Source: Galeopsis tetrahit
Lineage: Eukaryota > Streptophyta > Magnoliopsida > Lamiales > Lamiaceae
DNA: 64,000 bases
Assembly: GCA_963675135.1 (NCBI GenBank)
Contig: OY776119.1
Coordinates: 82,453,727 to 82,517,726 of the forward strand
Direction of reading: 5' to 3'
Shown here: positions 22,663-34,780 of the stretch, one piece after another
How the letters are laid out: every line of letters begins with the position of its first letter
How positions within the stretch are numbered: the first letter of the stretch is position 1
The notes under the pieces: model-generated
What the model was told of the DNA's origin: nothing
Seen by the model: only the letters and a program-made list of their open reading frames with translations
Databases searched by the model: none
Program-made: the position numbers and the translations under genes

Positions 22663-24475
22663 TGAAGAATGTGTAAAGTCATTTGAGATCTTGAAAGAGG
22701 CCTTGATCAAAGCTCCCGTGTTGGTGATACCCGATTGGAGTCAACCGTTTGAAATTATGTGTGATGCTAGTGATTATGCTATTGGAGTAGCTTTGGGCCA
22801 AAAGAGAGACAAGCTCTTTCGGGTGATTTACTATGCAAGCAAAACTTTAAATCCGGCTCAAAAGAATTACACCACAACGGAGAAGGAGATGATAGCCGTG
22901 ATTTATAGTTTTGACAAGTTTAGAGCATACTTGGTGGGAGCTAAGACCATAGTGTACACAGATCACACGGCTCTCAAGTATTTGATTGAGAAGAAAGAGG
23001 CCAAACCAAGGTTGATAAGATGGGTGCTCCTCTTGCAAGAATTTGACGTGGAGATAAGGGATATAAAAGGATGTGAAAATGTGGTGGCGGATCATCTCTC
23101 AAGGCTTGAGAATGTGGAAGAAAAGGACATCCAAGTTCCTATTAAAGAGTGGTTTCCCGATGAGCAAATCCTTGCCATCAAAGAAACATGTCCATGGTTC
23201 GCCGACTTTGTGAACTACATAGCCACCGGAACACCACCACCAAACCTCTCATTCCATCAAAAGAAGAAGTTTTACCATGGTGTAAAGTTCTATGTTTGGG
23301 AGGATCCATTTCTTTATAGATGGTGTTCGGATATGATCATGAGAAGGTGCTTGGGGGAAGATGAGTGGGAGAAAGTAATTGAAGAGTGCCATTCATCTCC
23401 TTATGGAGGTCATTTTGGAGCAAATAGGACGGCTCACAAGGTTCTTCAAAGTGGTTTCTATTGGCCATCCATTTTTAGGGATTGTGTAGCTTTTGTGAAG
23501 AAGTGTGACAAGTGCCAAAGGATGGGAAACATTTCAAAGAGGCATGAGATGCCTATGAAGAATGTGATTGAGGTAGAGCTTTTTGATGTATGGGGGATTG
23601 ATTTTATGGGGCCATTCCCCGTTTCTCATGGTTTTTCCTACATCCTTTTGGCCATCGATTATATCTCTAGGTGGATTGAAGTCATTCCAACCACTACAAA
23701 TGATGCCAAGGTGGTCCTCAATTTTTTGAGAAAGAATATTTTTACTCGTTTTGGCACTCCAAGAGCATTAGTGAGTGATGGTGGTTCACACTTTTGCAAC
23801 CGATGGCTTGACCAACTTTTGACAAAGTATGGAGTAAAGCATAGGGTGACCACACCATATCACCCTCAAGCTAATGGGCAAACGGAGCTTGCTAATCGAG
23901 AAGTGAAGCAAATCTTGGAGAAAACCGTTGGGTTAAAAAGGAAAGATTGGGCTATCAAGTTGGATGATGCTCTTTGGGCATATCGAACCGCCTACAAGAC
24001 ACCTTTGGGCACATCTCCTTACCAACTTGTGTATGGCAAGTCTTGTCATCTACCCGTGGAAGTGGAGTTGAGAACTCGTTGGGCCATCAACGAGTTGAAT
24101 CTTGATCTTAAGGCATCGGGAGAAAAAAGAAAGATGATGCTTAATGAGCTTGATGAGTTTAGGAATGGAGCCTTTGAGAATTCCAAGATTCACAAAGAAA
24201 GAGCTAAGAAATTTCATGACAAGATGATTGAAAGGAGGGAATTTCAAGTTGGAGAACAAGTCCTATTGTTCAACTCAAGGTTGAGGTTATTTCCGGGCAA
24301 ATTGAAGTCAAAGTGGTCGGGGCCCTTTGTGATTAAGAATGTGACGCCCATGGGAAATGTGGAACTCATTGGTAAGGATGGAACGACCTTTGTGGTGAGC
24401 GGACAAAGAGTGAAGCATTACTTTGGGAATGAGCAACTTCGAATGGTGGAGTCGCTTCGTTTGGATGAGGCTTGA
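22606..24475 (+). pseudogene. Copy B RNase H-integrase frame
   Basis: Collinear with copy A at 14978-16847, with the RNase H CDASDY block near 22757, the intact HHCC finger (CDKCQRMG near 23507), the DDE core and the C-terminal WSGPF module near 24320. Few substitutions from A (for example L to I near 22890 and V to I near 23662). Reverse transcriptase is missing, so mobility would need another element. Confidence 0.82.
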
Positions 24476-26165
24476 AAGAAGAAGCAACCGTCCGGCATAG
24501 GACGTTAAAAATAGCGCTTCTTGGGAGGCAACCCAAGGTTTTATTGCTTTGTGTTTTTATTGCTTTAGTAGTGTTGATAGCTTAGTTGCTTTGTAGGTAT
24601 GGATGAGGAGAATTGTGGATACCTTGTCTTGGAGAATGAAGAAGAAGCAAAACCAACTTTGGAAAAAGAGAGCAAGTGGTGCAATGGTAATCTTTGAAGA
24701 AGCATTGGATGTGCAAGGAGGGAGGTAACAACTTGTAGCCCCAAACTTAGAATTTTTACATAGTAAAATTCTAAGTTTGGGGGAGTTATTTTCCTTTTAT
24801 TTTTCTACTAGTTATTACCCTTGCACCGGTTCGTCATTCTACTTGTGTCACATTTTGCACCGGCGCACACTTGGTTTTCACATGTTTATATTGGTTAAGT
24901 TGGTTTTGATCATATGTTGGGTAGTAGACATTTGGTGAAATGTGAGCATGAATAGTCATTGGAATTCATTGTTGAGTAGTTGTGATGATGTTTATTTGCT
25001 TTGAATGTAAGCATGATTGATGTTGGATATAGTTTCATGATTGTGTTCATATTTGTGATCTTGGATAGCATGGATATATGATGTGTTGTTGTGTGGGAAC
25101 ATTTGATGAATGTGAGAGTCCTATTGAATAGAACCGGTGAGAATTGAGCCTTAAATCGAGCATGTAATCCGGTTTAGTTCATTTGAGAGTGGACTAGGTT
25201 ATTGCTAGTGATCCTAGAACTTGCCTAAGTTCTTGTTTGGAAAGCATGATTGTGTGAGATGATGTGATGTGATATAGACCATCTTGTTCTAAAAAAGTCA
25301 CTTAGCCAAAATTTCCCAAAACCGAAGTAATTTTCCGTAGTTAGCCCCTTGAGCTTAATTCCTCATTTTCTTGGCAAATTACAATGTTAACCACTTAGCC
25401 TTTTTGAGCCTTTTGATTCTTATATCTAGTGGGGGATAAAAGACAAAGTGGAAAAACATGTGCTTGAATGAATATCTTTGGTGAAAAGAAAAGTTGGAAA
25501 AGTTGAAAGATGAAAAGAAAATCAAGGAAAAGAAAAGAGGGACAAAGAGCCCCAAAAGCTTGGGAAAAAAAATGGTTCAAAAGATGAGATGATGAATGCT
25601 TGAAAAAGAATGGAAAAAGAAAAGTGAGGAGGAAGTTTGTAAGCTTTGAAAGTGAAAGCACACATTGTAAAACAACAAGTTTTGTCCTCCACTAGAAGAG
25701 TCACAATTCCCAAATTCATCCTACCTTGTCCAAAGAGCCAATGTTACATCCTTGATTAAGTCCTATTGATCACATTGTTGAGCATTTGAGTGTGTGTAGA
25801 AAGTAGAAGTTGGGCAAGCATATGGTGATTGCATAGCATGACTTGGTTGATGAGTGCATTAATATCCTTAATTTGTTTGTGTGTTTGAGAGAAACACTCC
25901 ATCATGTGAGTAGAGGACTTGAGCATTTGGATTATGTTTCCCATCACAATGTGTTGTGTACGTGTGCATTCTTTGATCTATGAATGTGGATTGCAATAGT
26001 GAGCCTATAACTTTCATTGAGAAATGCACTTGGAGAAAGAGATATCATTACATCTTACTTTGCATGTGTGATTTGCATTGAATATTTCATTGTGATCATT
26101 TCACCCTTATTGCTTTAAGTGCTTAGTTGTTTGAGGACAAACAACATTTTAAGGTTGGGGGGGTT
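24476..26165 (+). other. Copy B post-pol non-coding region
   Basis: Same content as the copy A region: CTTGGGAGGCAACCCAAG hairpin at 24520-24537, the 18-bp stem hairpin at 24739-24782, no env-like frame, polypurine tract just before 26166. Confidence 0.75.
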
Positions 26166-27857
26166 TGATTCGGGTGGAATTTACACGATTTATAAGCACA
26201 TGTGAAGCATATTTTGATGTGTATTTCATTGATTTGTGCATTGGATATGATTTGAGAGAAATGTTGTGTTTTGTTGGTTTTGTAGGTAAAACGATGGAAT
26301 TTAGAGCAAAACACATACCATAAGTGATCGGACCGAAAATAGGAGCGCACCATTGGATCCGGCTCGAAAATGGAGTGGAATAGGCAAAAGAATCGAGTCG
26401 ATTGGAGGTCGGAAGCTCAAGAAACGGAGGGACGAAGTTGGAGGACGAAAACGAAGACGGGGCCAAAGTCGAAAGTTTAGCCCGGCCGAGCGGCATCACT
26501 CGCCCGGCCGGGCGGCCGAGCATGAATTTCGGCCAAGTTACGAAAGTTTGGCCCGGCCGAGCGGCATCACTCGCCCGGCCGGGCGGTCAAGGGCCATTTT
26601 CGAAGATAAGGCCCGGCCGAGCGACATCACCCGCCCGGCCGGGCGGCCGAGCTGACCAACACCTCCCCCGTTTACGAAGTTTTCGCCCGGTCGGGCGGCA
26701 CCACTCGCCCGGCCGGGCCACCTGTGCTCTGTTTTTATTTTTGGTCGGCCAACACTTCACCCGGCCGGGCCGACCCAATCTCGGTGCCAAACGCGTATTT
26801 TCTCTAGTTTTAAGGGACTTACTTGCAAATATCACAACCAAACCCTACCCCAACACTATAAATACCCCACTTCTTAAATTTCACACCATCTTACCCCTCT
26901 CTCAAGAATTCCTTCACATACTAACACACACTTGGAGGTTTTGGGTCATATCTTCTTCAATTCACCACCAATTCATGCAAGGAAGGAGTCACTAGCTTGG
27001 GAATTCAATTCCCCACCACACCACAGTCTAAGCTTTCTCTTATTTTCAGTTTTTATTGCTTTGATCTTTGTTTTTCTTGTAATTCAAACATGTGGTTGAT
27101 TGGCTAGAACACTTTTGGTTCTAGGGCCTTGTACATACTTTTGATGATATCTATGGATTAATATTTGTTTAATTAGTGTTTGTGTGGCTTAATTCTATTT
27201 GGATGCTTGGTGTTTGTTGCAAAACATGTCATTATGTGTACAATGGTGATGTGTTGATCATAGTTAGTTGAATTAGGTTGAGAAATCTAGTTTGATTAAT
27301 TGATTGCAAGCATTTGACCTAATTTTATTGTGAGATTGAAAGATGATCAATGATTAGGAAGATGTGTGATGATCTTAGGGGCTTGATTGGGTCTTATTGT
27401 GCAACTTAGGTAGAGATACTAGGTTGTGTAGTATTTCCTTTGAATTACTTGGATCGAAAGGACTTTTAATTCATTATGTTGTGATCAATCTTATAGACAA
27501 AGCATGAACACCATTTGAATAGGCATTTAACCATAGTTGGATTCATTAGTAGTGCATGTGCTCTAGGACCTACTTTCTCTTAATTGAGTTTACATCCATT
27601 TTCATTTCGTTTTCTTGATTTATATGGTATTTGATCGATTTCGTCTTTGCTCTTTATTGCTTATTTGTGACACTTGGTAGGTAATTTTAGAGTGAATCAT
27701 CATATTCAAATTATCGATCACGTCTACTTAGAACTCGACTAGCAAACTATCACTTTTACACTTAGCCTTCTCGTGGGATCGACCTCATGCTTATCACGCT
27801 ACAATAGACGCCGTATAGTTGCGGTTGTTTATTTAGTGTTGCATATCACGTGTATCA
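26166..27857 (+). repeat. LTR shared by copies B and C
   Basis: 1,692 bp, the same length as 18538-20229 and almost identical to it; the only clear change I noted is CCCGGTCGGGCC (about 19079) versus CCCGGCCGGGCC (about 26707). TATA box near 26857. Confidence 0.92.
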
Positions 27858-28037
27858 AGTTTATGGCGCCGCTGCCGGGAAGGTTTTTATAAGCTATAGA
27901 GTGTAGGCTAAGAGAGTTTTAGTTTAGACATTTACTTGCTTTCTTTATTTGCAAAATTCCAAAAAAATATTTGTGTTTGTTATCTTGATCTTATTTGCAA
28001 TTCTAACTCTCGTTTGCTCTTTTGATAGACATGGTTT

Positions 28038-29117
28038 ATGATCACACGATCTAGGAGGAACCACCAAGAAGTGCTACCTTTAGATCCGGAGATTGAAGCC
28101 AATTATCGAAGAAGGAACGCCGAAAGGAGAAGACTAGAGTTGGAAAGAATGAATCGACGGGAAAATCCGGTTGAAGAAGAGGAGGAATTTGAGAATCACG
28201 GGGTATAAGGAGTTGAGGAACCAAACGGGAATGGAGGTAACCGACCTCAAGGAGTACTAAGGGACAATTTTCGTCGGAGAGGTGAAGATAACATTGGGAT
28301 GGAAAGAAATGTAGAGCAACGGGAGGAAAACGGAAATCAACGAGTATTGAGAGACCATTTCCGCCCTATCCCAAGGCCCTATGGAGGAGCGGGTCGGGAA
28401 CCCGTTGATGCTCATAACTTTGAGCTTAAGCCGGCCCTAATCATGATGGTTCAAAACAACCAATTTGGAGGGTTGTCAAAGGAGGATCCTAACCTCCATT
28501 TATCTCAATTCTTAGAGATAAGTGGAACGGTTAAGATCAACCGTGTCCCTCAAGATTACATCCATCTCCAATTGTTCCCATTTTCCCTCCGTGATCGTGC
28601 AAAGCAATGGTACATGTCTCTTGATCTAAGGACAATCGAAAATTGGGCCGATCTTGTAGACGCTTTCCTCATGAAGTACTTTCCTCCAAGCAATACCATC
28701 AAGATAAGAGGAGAAATTTCTTCTTTCATGCAAGACGATGATGAGTCTTTAGCCGAGGCTTGGGAGCGTTTCAAGGATCTCATACGGAGTTGTCCTCAAC
28801 ATGGGTTCTCAAGAGACCAATTGATTTGCTATTTCTACAACGGGATGGACCATCGAACAAGAGGGATGGTGGATGCCTCGGCCGGTGGAGGTTCTTTGCT
28901 AGGAAAGACGACGGATGAAGGCTATGTGCTTCTAGAGGAGATGGCAAAGAACGGAAACCAATGGCCATCCGAGAGAAGGCAAGCCCGGAAAGTAGCTTCC
29001 ACTAAGGAGTCAGATGATTTTGCTACTCTATCCAACAAGATGGATAAGTTGACTTCGATGATGACTTCGAGAAAGAGACATAATTACATCTTACTTTGCA
29101 TGTGTGATTTGCATTGA
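28038..29117 (+). pseudogene. Copy C truncated gag
   Basis: Start at 28038, the same in-frame TAA (28206), open from 28299. It follows copy B through the gag core (SLRDRAKQWY near 28600) up to about 29063, then a deletion joins gag to sequence from the 3' non-coding region (ACTTCGAGAAAGAGACATAA), giving ten unrelated residues and a stop. Protease, RT, RNase H and integrase are all absent. The interior is only 1,344 bp, so C resembles a gag-only non-autonomous derivative. Confidence 0.85.
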
Positions 29118-29201
29118 ATATTTCATTGTGATCATTTCACCCTTATTGCTTTAAGTGCTTAGTTGTTTGAGGACAAACAACATTTTAAGGTTGGGGGGGT
29201 T

Positions 29202-30896
29202 TGATTCGGGTGGAATTTACACGATTTATAAGCACATGTGAAGCATATTTTGATGTGTATTTCATTGATTTGTGCATTGGATATGATTTGAGAGAAAGGT
29301 TGTGTTTTGTTGGTTTGTAGGTAAAACGATGGAATTTAGAGCAAAACACATACCATAAGTGATCGGACCGAAAATAGGAGCGCACCATTGGATCCGGCTC
29401 GAAAAATGGAGTGGAATAGGCAAAAGAATCGAGTCGATTGGAGGTCGGAAGCTCAAGAAACGGAGGGACGAAGTTGGAGGACGAAAACGAAGACGGGGCC
29501 AAAGTCGAAAGTTTAGCCCGGCCGAGCGGCATCACTCGCCCGGCCGGGCGGCCGAGCATGAATTTCGGCCAAGTTACGAAAGTTTGGCCCGGCCGAGCGG
29601 CATCACTCGCCCGGCCGGGCGGTCAAGGGCCATTTTCGAAGATAAGGCCCGGCCGAGCGACATCACCCGCCCGGCCGGGCGGCCGAGCTGACCAACACCT
29701 CCCCCGTTTACGAAGTTTTCGCCCGGTCGGGCGGCACCACTCGCCCGGCCGGGCCACCTGTGCTCTGTTTTTATTTTTGGTCGGCCAACACTTCACCCGG
29801 CCGGGCCGACCCAATCTCGGTGCCAAACGCGTATTTTCTCTAGTTTTAAGGGACTTACTTGCAAATATCACAACCAAACCCTACCCCAACACTATAAATA
29901 CCCCCACTTCTTAAATTTCACACCATCTTACCCCTCTCTCAAGAATTCCTTCACATACTAACACACACTTGGAGGTTTTGGGTCATATCTTCTTCAATTC
30001 ACCACCAATTCATGCAAGGAAGGAGTCACTAGCTTGGGAATTCAATTCCCCACCAGACCACAGTCTAAGCTTTCTCTTATTTTCAGTTTTTATTGCTTTG
30101 ATCTTTGTTTTTCTTGTAATTCAAACATGTGGTTGATTAGCTAGAACACTTTTGGTTCTAGGGCCTTGTACATACTTTTGATGATATCTATGGATTAATA
30201 TTTTATTTAAATTGGTTTTTGTGTGGCTTAATTCTATTTGGATGCTTGGTGTTTGTTGCAAAACATGTCATTATGTGTACAATGGTGATGTGTTGATCAT
30301 AGTTAGTTGAATTAGGTTGAGAAATCTAGTTTGATTAATTGATTGCAAGCATTTGACCTAATTTTATTGTGAGATTGAAAGATGATCAATGATTAGGAAG
30401 ATGTGTGATGATCTTAGGGGCTTGATTGGGTCTTATTGTGCAACTTAGGTAGAGATACTAGGTTGTGTAGTATTTCCTTTGAATTACTTGGATCGAAAGG
30501 ACTTTTAATTCATTATATTGTGATCAATCTTATAGACAAAGCATGAACACCATTTGAATAGGCATTTAACTATAGTTGGATTCATTAGTAGTGCATGTGC
30601 TCTAGGACCTACTTTCTCTTAATTGAGTTTACATCCATTTTCATTTCGTTTTCTTGATTTATATGGTATTTGATCGATTTCGTCTTTGCTCTTTATTGCT
30701 TATTTCTGACACTTGGTAGGTAATTTTAGAGTGAATCATCATATTCAAATTATCGATCACGTCTACTTAGAACTCGACTAGCAAACTATCTCTTTTACGC
30801 TTAGCCTTCTCGTGGGATCGACCTCGTGCTTATCACGCTACAATAGACGCCGTATACTTGCGGTTGTTTATTTAGTGTTGCATATCACGTGTATCA
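29202..30896 (+). repeat. 3' LTR of copy C and right end of the array
   Basis: 1,695 bp, TGATTCGGG to CACGTGTATCA, clearly more diverged than the two inner LTRs (a changed block near 30205, single-base indels near 29322 and 29902). Not followed by a primer binding site; flanking DNA starts ACAAT. Confidence 0.9.
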
Positions 30897-30901
30897 ACAA
30901 T

Positions 30902-31631
30902 TATTCTAGCTATTCTATGAAAAAAATCTCAAAAACCTTAACAAAACCTTCTACTAGGTGAAACTTGCTTGCAAATTGGGGAGAACTCCTTCAAAAAACG
31001 GAATTCGGGCTTTATATACTCTTCCAAAAGTGTTTGGCACGTGTCCCTAGGTCAAATGAGGAACAAGGCATAAAATTCGTTGTGACTCGGCCGAGTGGAT
31101 TAATCAAAAAGTGTGTAGCAACTTTGATCAACAGGTGACTCGGCCGTGTATTCAGTAAAAACACAAAGTTCCAAGTTCGTGTCTCGACTCGGCCGAGTTT
31201 GTGCACTCGGCCAAGTGCTCTTCAAAATCTATAAAGTTGGAGTTTTGGCCTCCACTCGGCTGAGTGTTCAGTAAATTCCAAAGTTGCAGGTCCAAGGGTT
31301 GACTCGGCCGAGTCTGAACACTCGGTCGAGTAGCTTCTTGCTTCTTGTTTCGTGCATAACTTTCACTCCGGAACTCCGATCAACTTGATTCAAGCTCCGT
31401 TTTGACCCTCTCTTCGATACCTTCCACATGATCCACTCTTCAGATTGATCTATCGGTCTGATTCTTCGTGAATTGCTTCGAAAAACTTCATTTTACCTAT
31501 AAATCAAGTAAGAATGATCGTATATCAAAATTTCGACAATCGAACTCAAATCACACGATTTTTGCAAGAATAGCACGACATTTAAAGCATATTTCATCAC
31601 AAATTTGAGCAATCTCACGACTAATCACTCA
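30902..31631 (-). repeat. U3/R part of a solo gypsy LTR, minus strand
   Basis: On the minus strand it starts TGAGTGATTAGTCG at 31631, carries a GC-rich block with repeated ACTCGGCCGAGT-type palindromes (31330-31085) and then a TATA-like box (GTATATAAAG near 31015). It stops at the Athila array. I infer it is the first half of the LTR whose second half is 10410-11245. It interrupts the copia gag remnant at 31632. Confidence 0.45.
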
Positions 31632-32280
31632 ACTATGGAGAGCAGATTAGAGAATGCAGGAAAAGGAGAAACATTGATTTGGGAGGTAGAGAAATTGTGA
31701 AAGTCGGGACCAAGACCCCGAAGAAACCAATGGGATTTGTCCTTATCATTGAGGAGACATCCCATGGACGCTAGTTGGTCGCATAGGTTCTTGAATGAAG
31801 GACCATATTCGGTAACAGTGCGGTGACCTTTCTTGATGGTTTGAAGTTCATCTTTGAGACGAAGTTCGCGAACCTTGGACGTTTGGTTGAACGTTGTGGC
31901 GAGGGACGACCAAATATCTGCCGACGATCGACAGCCATGGTTTCTTCTGTTAAGGTGGAAACCAAGAAGACCCGTACAATTTGATCACGGGCACATCAAG
32001 AAACATAATCTGGATTGGCATCGGTGGTGCCATCCTTGGAAACTGTGATCGACGGTACCAGCGAAGATCCATCCATGAATGGAAGAAACTTTTGAATGGC
32101 TAAAAGTGGGTGAATTTGGGCATACCACATGGAGTAGTTGGTGGGCTTTTAATTTAACCGTAACAAGGTGGGTCATTGCATGGAGAGTGAGGATAGAGTC
32201 GAAAACAGAGGTGGTCGTAGTGGTAGCGGCGATTGATGGATCTGTCATGAATGGATGGATGAAGATAAGAAGAAAGTAGG
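31632..32280 (-). pseudogene. Gag (UBN2-type) of the old Ale-like copia element
   Basis: Minus-strand blocks, in three frames, match copia gag: LTLHAMTHLVTVKLKAH (near 32200), then DGSS and DGTTDANPDYVS (near 32020), then IWSSLATTFNQ and VRELRLKDELQTIKKG (about 31920-31830) and LRGLGPDFHNFSTS (about 31700). Frameshifts lie near 32130 and at least one stop near 32000. The C-terminus is cut at 31632 by an LTR. The zinc knuckle and protease of apparently the same element lie at 10365-10409 and 4333-4663. Confidence 0.72.
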
Positions 32281-32311
32281 AAAGGAAAAAAGAGGTTTTG
32301 TTCAGCTATTA

Positions 32312-32486
32312 GAGTGATACCATGTTAGGATATTGAAAATGATTTTCATTAATTAAACAATAGCCAAGAGGCCATATTTATGTACATGTGGAAACCCAAC
32401 TAATCAAGATTAGTTATGTAACTAACTAACCAATAAGCTAACTAATTAACTATATTATTTAATTTAATCATTTAGTTGTATTTACA
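32312..32486 (-). repeat. 5' LTR (about 164 bp) and primer binding site of the old copia element
   Basis: On the minus strand, an LTR end CAATATCCTAACA at 32323 is followed directly by TGGTATCACTC (32322-32312), which fits the TGGTATCAGAGC primer site for initiator tRNA-Met used by copia elements. The LTR start is best placed at the TGTAAATACAAC near 32486, but that end is not proven and no target duplication was found. Confidence 0.6.
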
Positions 32487-32805
32487 AACACTTCAAAAGT
32501 TGTTTTACTTGGAAAAAAAGAAGTGTTTTTAAATACATAACACTCACATTAGTTACATGTAAAGCAATTAAAGCAATCTGGTAGGGAAGAAAAAGCTTAC
32601 AGCCCACTAATATATTCCCATCGTGCGATTTCTTGTATAGGCATCTATTTGTACAAAAACGGCCAGTTTTCTCGACCATATATTACACGATCAAAAAGAG
32701 TAACAAAAAAGATTAAACGAACAGAGTGAAAAAAAAAACTAAATTTAATTTACATATAACTAGGAAGAAATGCACCAAAGCGACCGTGCATGAACCAGGG
32801 CTCAA

Positions 32806-34437
32806 CTACGAACAGCAGTTGTTGCTATGCTCTTGTTTTTGCTTCAAAATTTGGTTCTTTACTGGAGTAGATCCTTTCTCCACCAGACTGGGTACCTCCA
32901 GAATCTGTAATGTGCATTGTAACAAATTAAATAATTGTTTTCTATGATAATTCATCTGCTAAACAGTATTACCGAGTTCACTAACTTTCGTGAACCAAGT
33001 TCATAAAAGTTGTCTTATTTCTGTGTCATAGTATAAGAAGTGTACCTTAACAGTAAGCTCTCTAAAGCATTGCTTCACATTTGCTTGTGTTTTAGCACTA
33101 CACTCGAAAAATAAACATTTGTGCTCTTGTGCCAGAGCCATTCCCTCCTCCCTCGTGACAGCCCTCTCGCTATCCTAAAAACGATATCCATTCAATAAAA
33201 GCAAGTCATGTTGTTGTTTAAAAAAACATGGATAAAAGCAACAATAAGAGTGTATTCATAAACTGCCTCTAGAATACTAACGTACCCTATCCAGTTTGTT
33301 GCCAACTAGTATCTTGATACAATCAGGATCCGTGCAGTAACGCTCTAGTTCCTTCGTCCAGGTCCTGGAGAGACTTGTAAACGTCTCTCGCCTTGTTACA
33401 TCATACACTACAAAAAGTGCATATCATACACAACATAAAGATCGTGACAAATAACAGACTCGATTAAAAAAACCAATGAACAAGTATGAAATCATATAAG
33501 TTCAAAAATTGTCAACTCCTTGCAATCATTGGATTAAATACGTAAGTAGATCGAGGGGTCGTATCTTCCATACCAAGGATGATCCCGTGTGCTCCTCTGT
33601 AATACGAACTTGTTAATGATCCAAACTTTTCCTGCCCAGCTGCATCATATTACAACTTTCATAATACAGGCATGTATACAACAAGTCCTTTACATGTCTA
33701 GAAAAATCGAAAGAGTAAACAGAGTATATATAAACTGAAACAGAACAATAAACGAAGCAATTACGCCTATTGGATATAAAGATCAACAAAAGGCTACTTA
33801 CTAACTGCAATGGTTCTAATTCAAATCATAACATAGTTACAACCTCCCTAACAAAAAGGATTTTGAATTACCTGTATCCCAAATTGTAAGTTTCAATCTC
33901 TTTCCACGAGTAGTTAGCAGTTTAATCTTGAAATCCACTCCTGAACATGATCAGGTAAAAATCAAACATCAAACTATGTCGAATCAAATCGAGAAAGATG
34001 CAATCAAACAACAACCTATGTTGAATCAAATCAAGAAATCTGCAATCAAACAACTATTTAGCAACCCCATCAAGAATTTCTCCCTCATACCTAAAAGGGG
34101 CAGAGAAACAAAACCACAGCCAGAACCCAGAACACAATAAACCCAATACAAACACCTAGAACACACAGACAAAAATCACAATACATAAACAATGATTACA
34201 TAAGCCACACAATAAATCCAATACAAACACAAATCATAGAACCAGAGAGCCATTTTCCCATCAAAAGATTGAAGAATCAAACATACCAATAGTGGGGGAG
34301 GGATCATGAGGAAAGTGCTGGCAATTGGAGATGAAACTGAGCAATAGGCTGCTCTTTCCCACACCAGAATCACCAACCAACAAAACCTTGAAAGAGTAAT
34401 CATAGTTAACGCCACAGCTAATCTTTGTTGAACCCAT
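32806..34437 (-). CDS. RABC1: Rab18-class small GTPase (RABC)
   Basis: Six exons join in frame on the minus strand: 34437-34287, 33940-33872, 33639-33574, 33407-33286, 33174-33046 and 32904-32806, all with GT-AG introns, giving 636 nt and 211 residues, the usual length for plant RABC proteins. It keeps every GTPase motif: G1 GDSGVGKSS, the switch I Thr in DPSPTIG, G3 WDTAGQEKFG, G4 GNKLD and G5 ECSAK. The C-terminus NNCCS carries the double Cys for geranylgeranyl attachment. Rab18 proteins act at endoplasmic reticulum, lipid droplet and peroxisome membranes; the plant member's exact cargo cannot be read from sequence. This is the only gene in the window that looks intact and host-owned. RABC1 is preferred over RABC2 by general resemblance only. 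Confidence 0.93.
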
Positions 34438-34780
34438 CTCTCGTTTATTCTCTCTCATCTCATCGCACCGCTTAATCAATCTCTCTCTCTCTCTCTCAAG
34501 GGTTTGTTGGTGTGAGTAGGCAGGTGATGAGAGGGATTTTTTGAATTGGGGTATGGACAAATGGCTCCCTATCAATGAGACGGCTGTACATTTGATTGTA
34601 CACGCGCCGGCACCACAACATATCCTGTGGGATCCTACATGACGTTGATCCCATACCATTTTTTCCCGGCATTTTAATATTTTGGAATTTTCTGTAACAA
34701 TTTTGAATCTTTGAAAGAGGGCTTGCGTTTTCCACTTGAATTGTTTGATCAAATATTATCATCCAATTAACACTATGCAT
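34438..34780 (-). promoter_or_regulatory. 5' leader and proximal promoter of the Rab18 gene
   Basis: Directly upstream of the start codon the minus strand carries a GA microsatellite (34479-34498), common in plant 5' leaders. No clear TATA box was fixed. Reading frames here are short and unlike known proteins. Confidence 0.45.

Larger units (their letters stand above)
11506..30896 (+). mobile_element. Tandem array of three Athila-like gypsy retrotransposons sharing LTRs
   Basis: The order is partial LTR (11506-12601), interior A (12602-18537), LTR (18538-20229), interior B (20230-26165), LTR (26166-27857), interior C (27858-29201), LTR (29202-30896). A and B are collinear with an exact period of 7,628 bp and differ at only about a dozen positions that I could see in about 5.9 kb. 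Shared LTRs between neighbouring interiors point to unequal recombination between LTRs rather than three independent insertions. All three interiors share one stop codon in gag. The right flank begins ACAAT; the matching left duplication cannot be tested because the left LTR is truncated. Confidence 0.9.
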
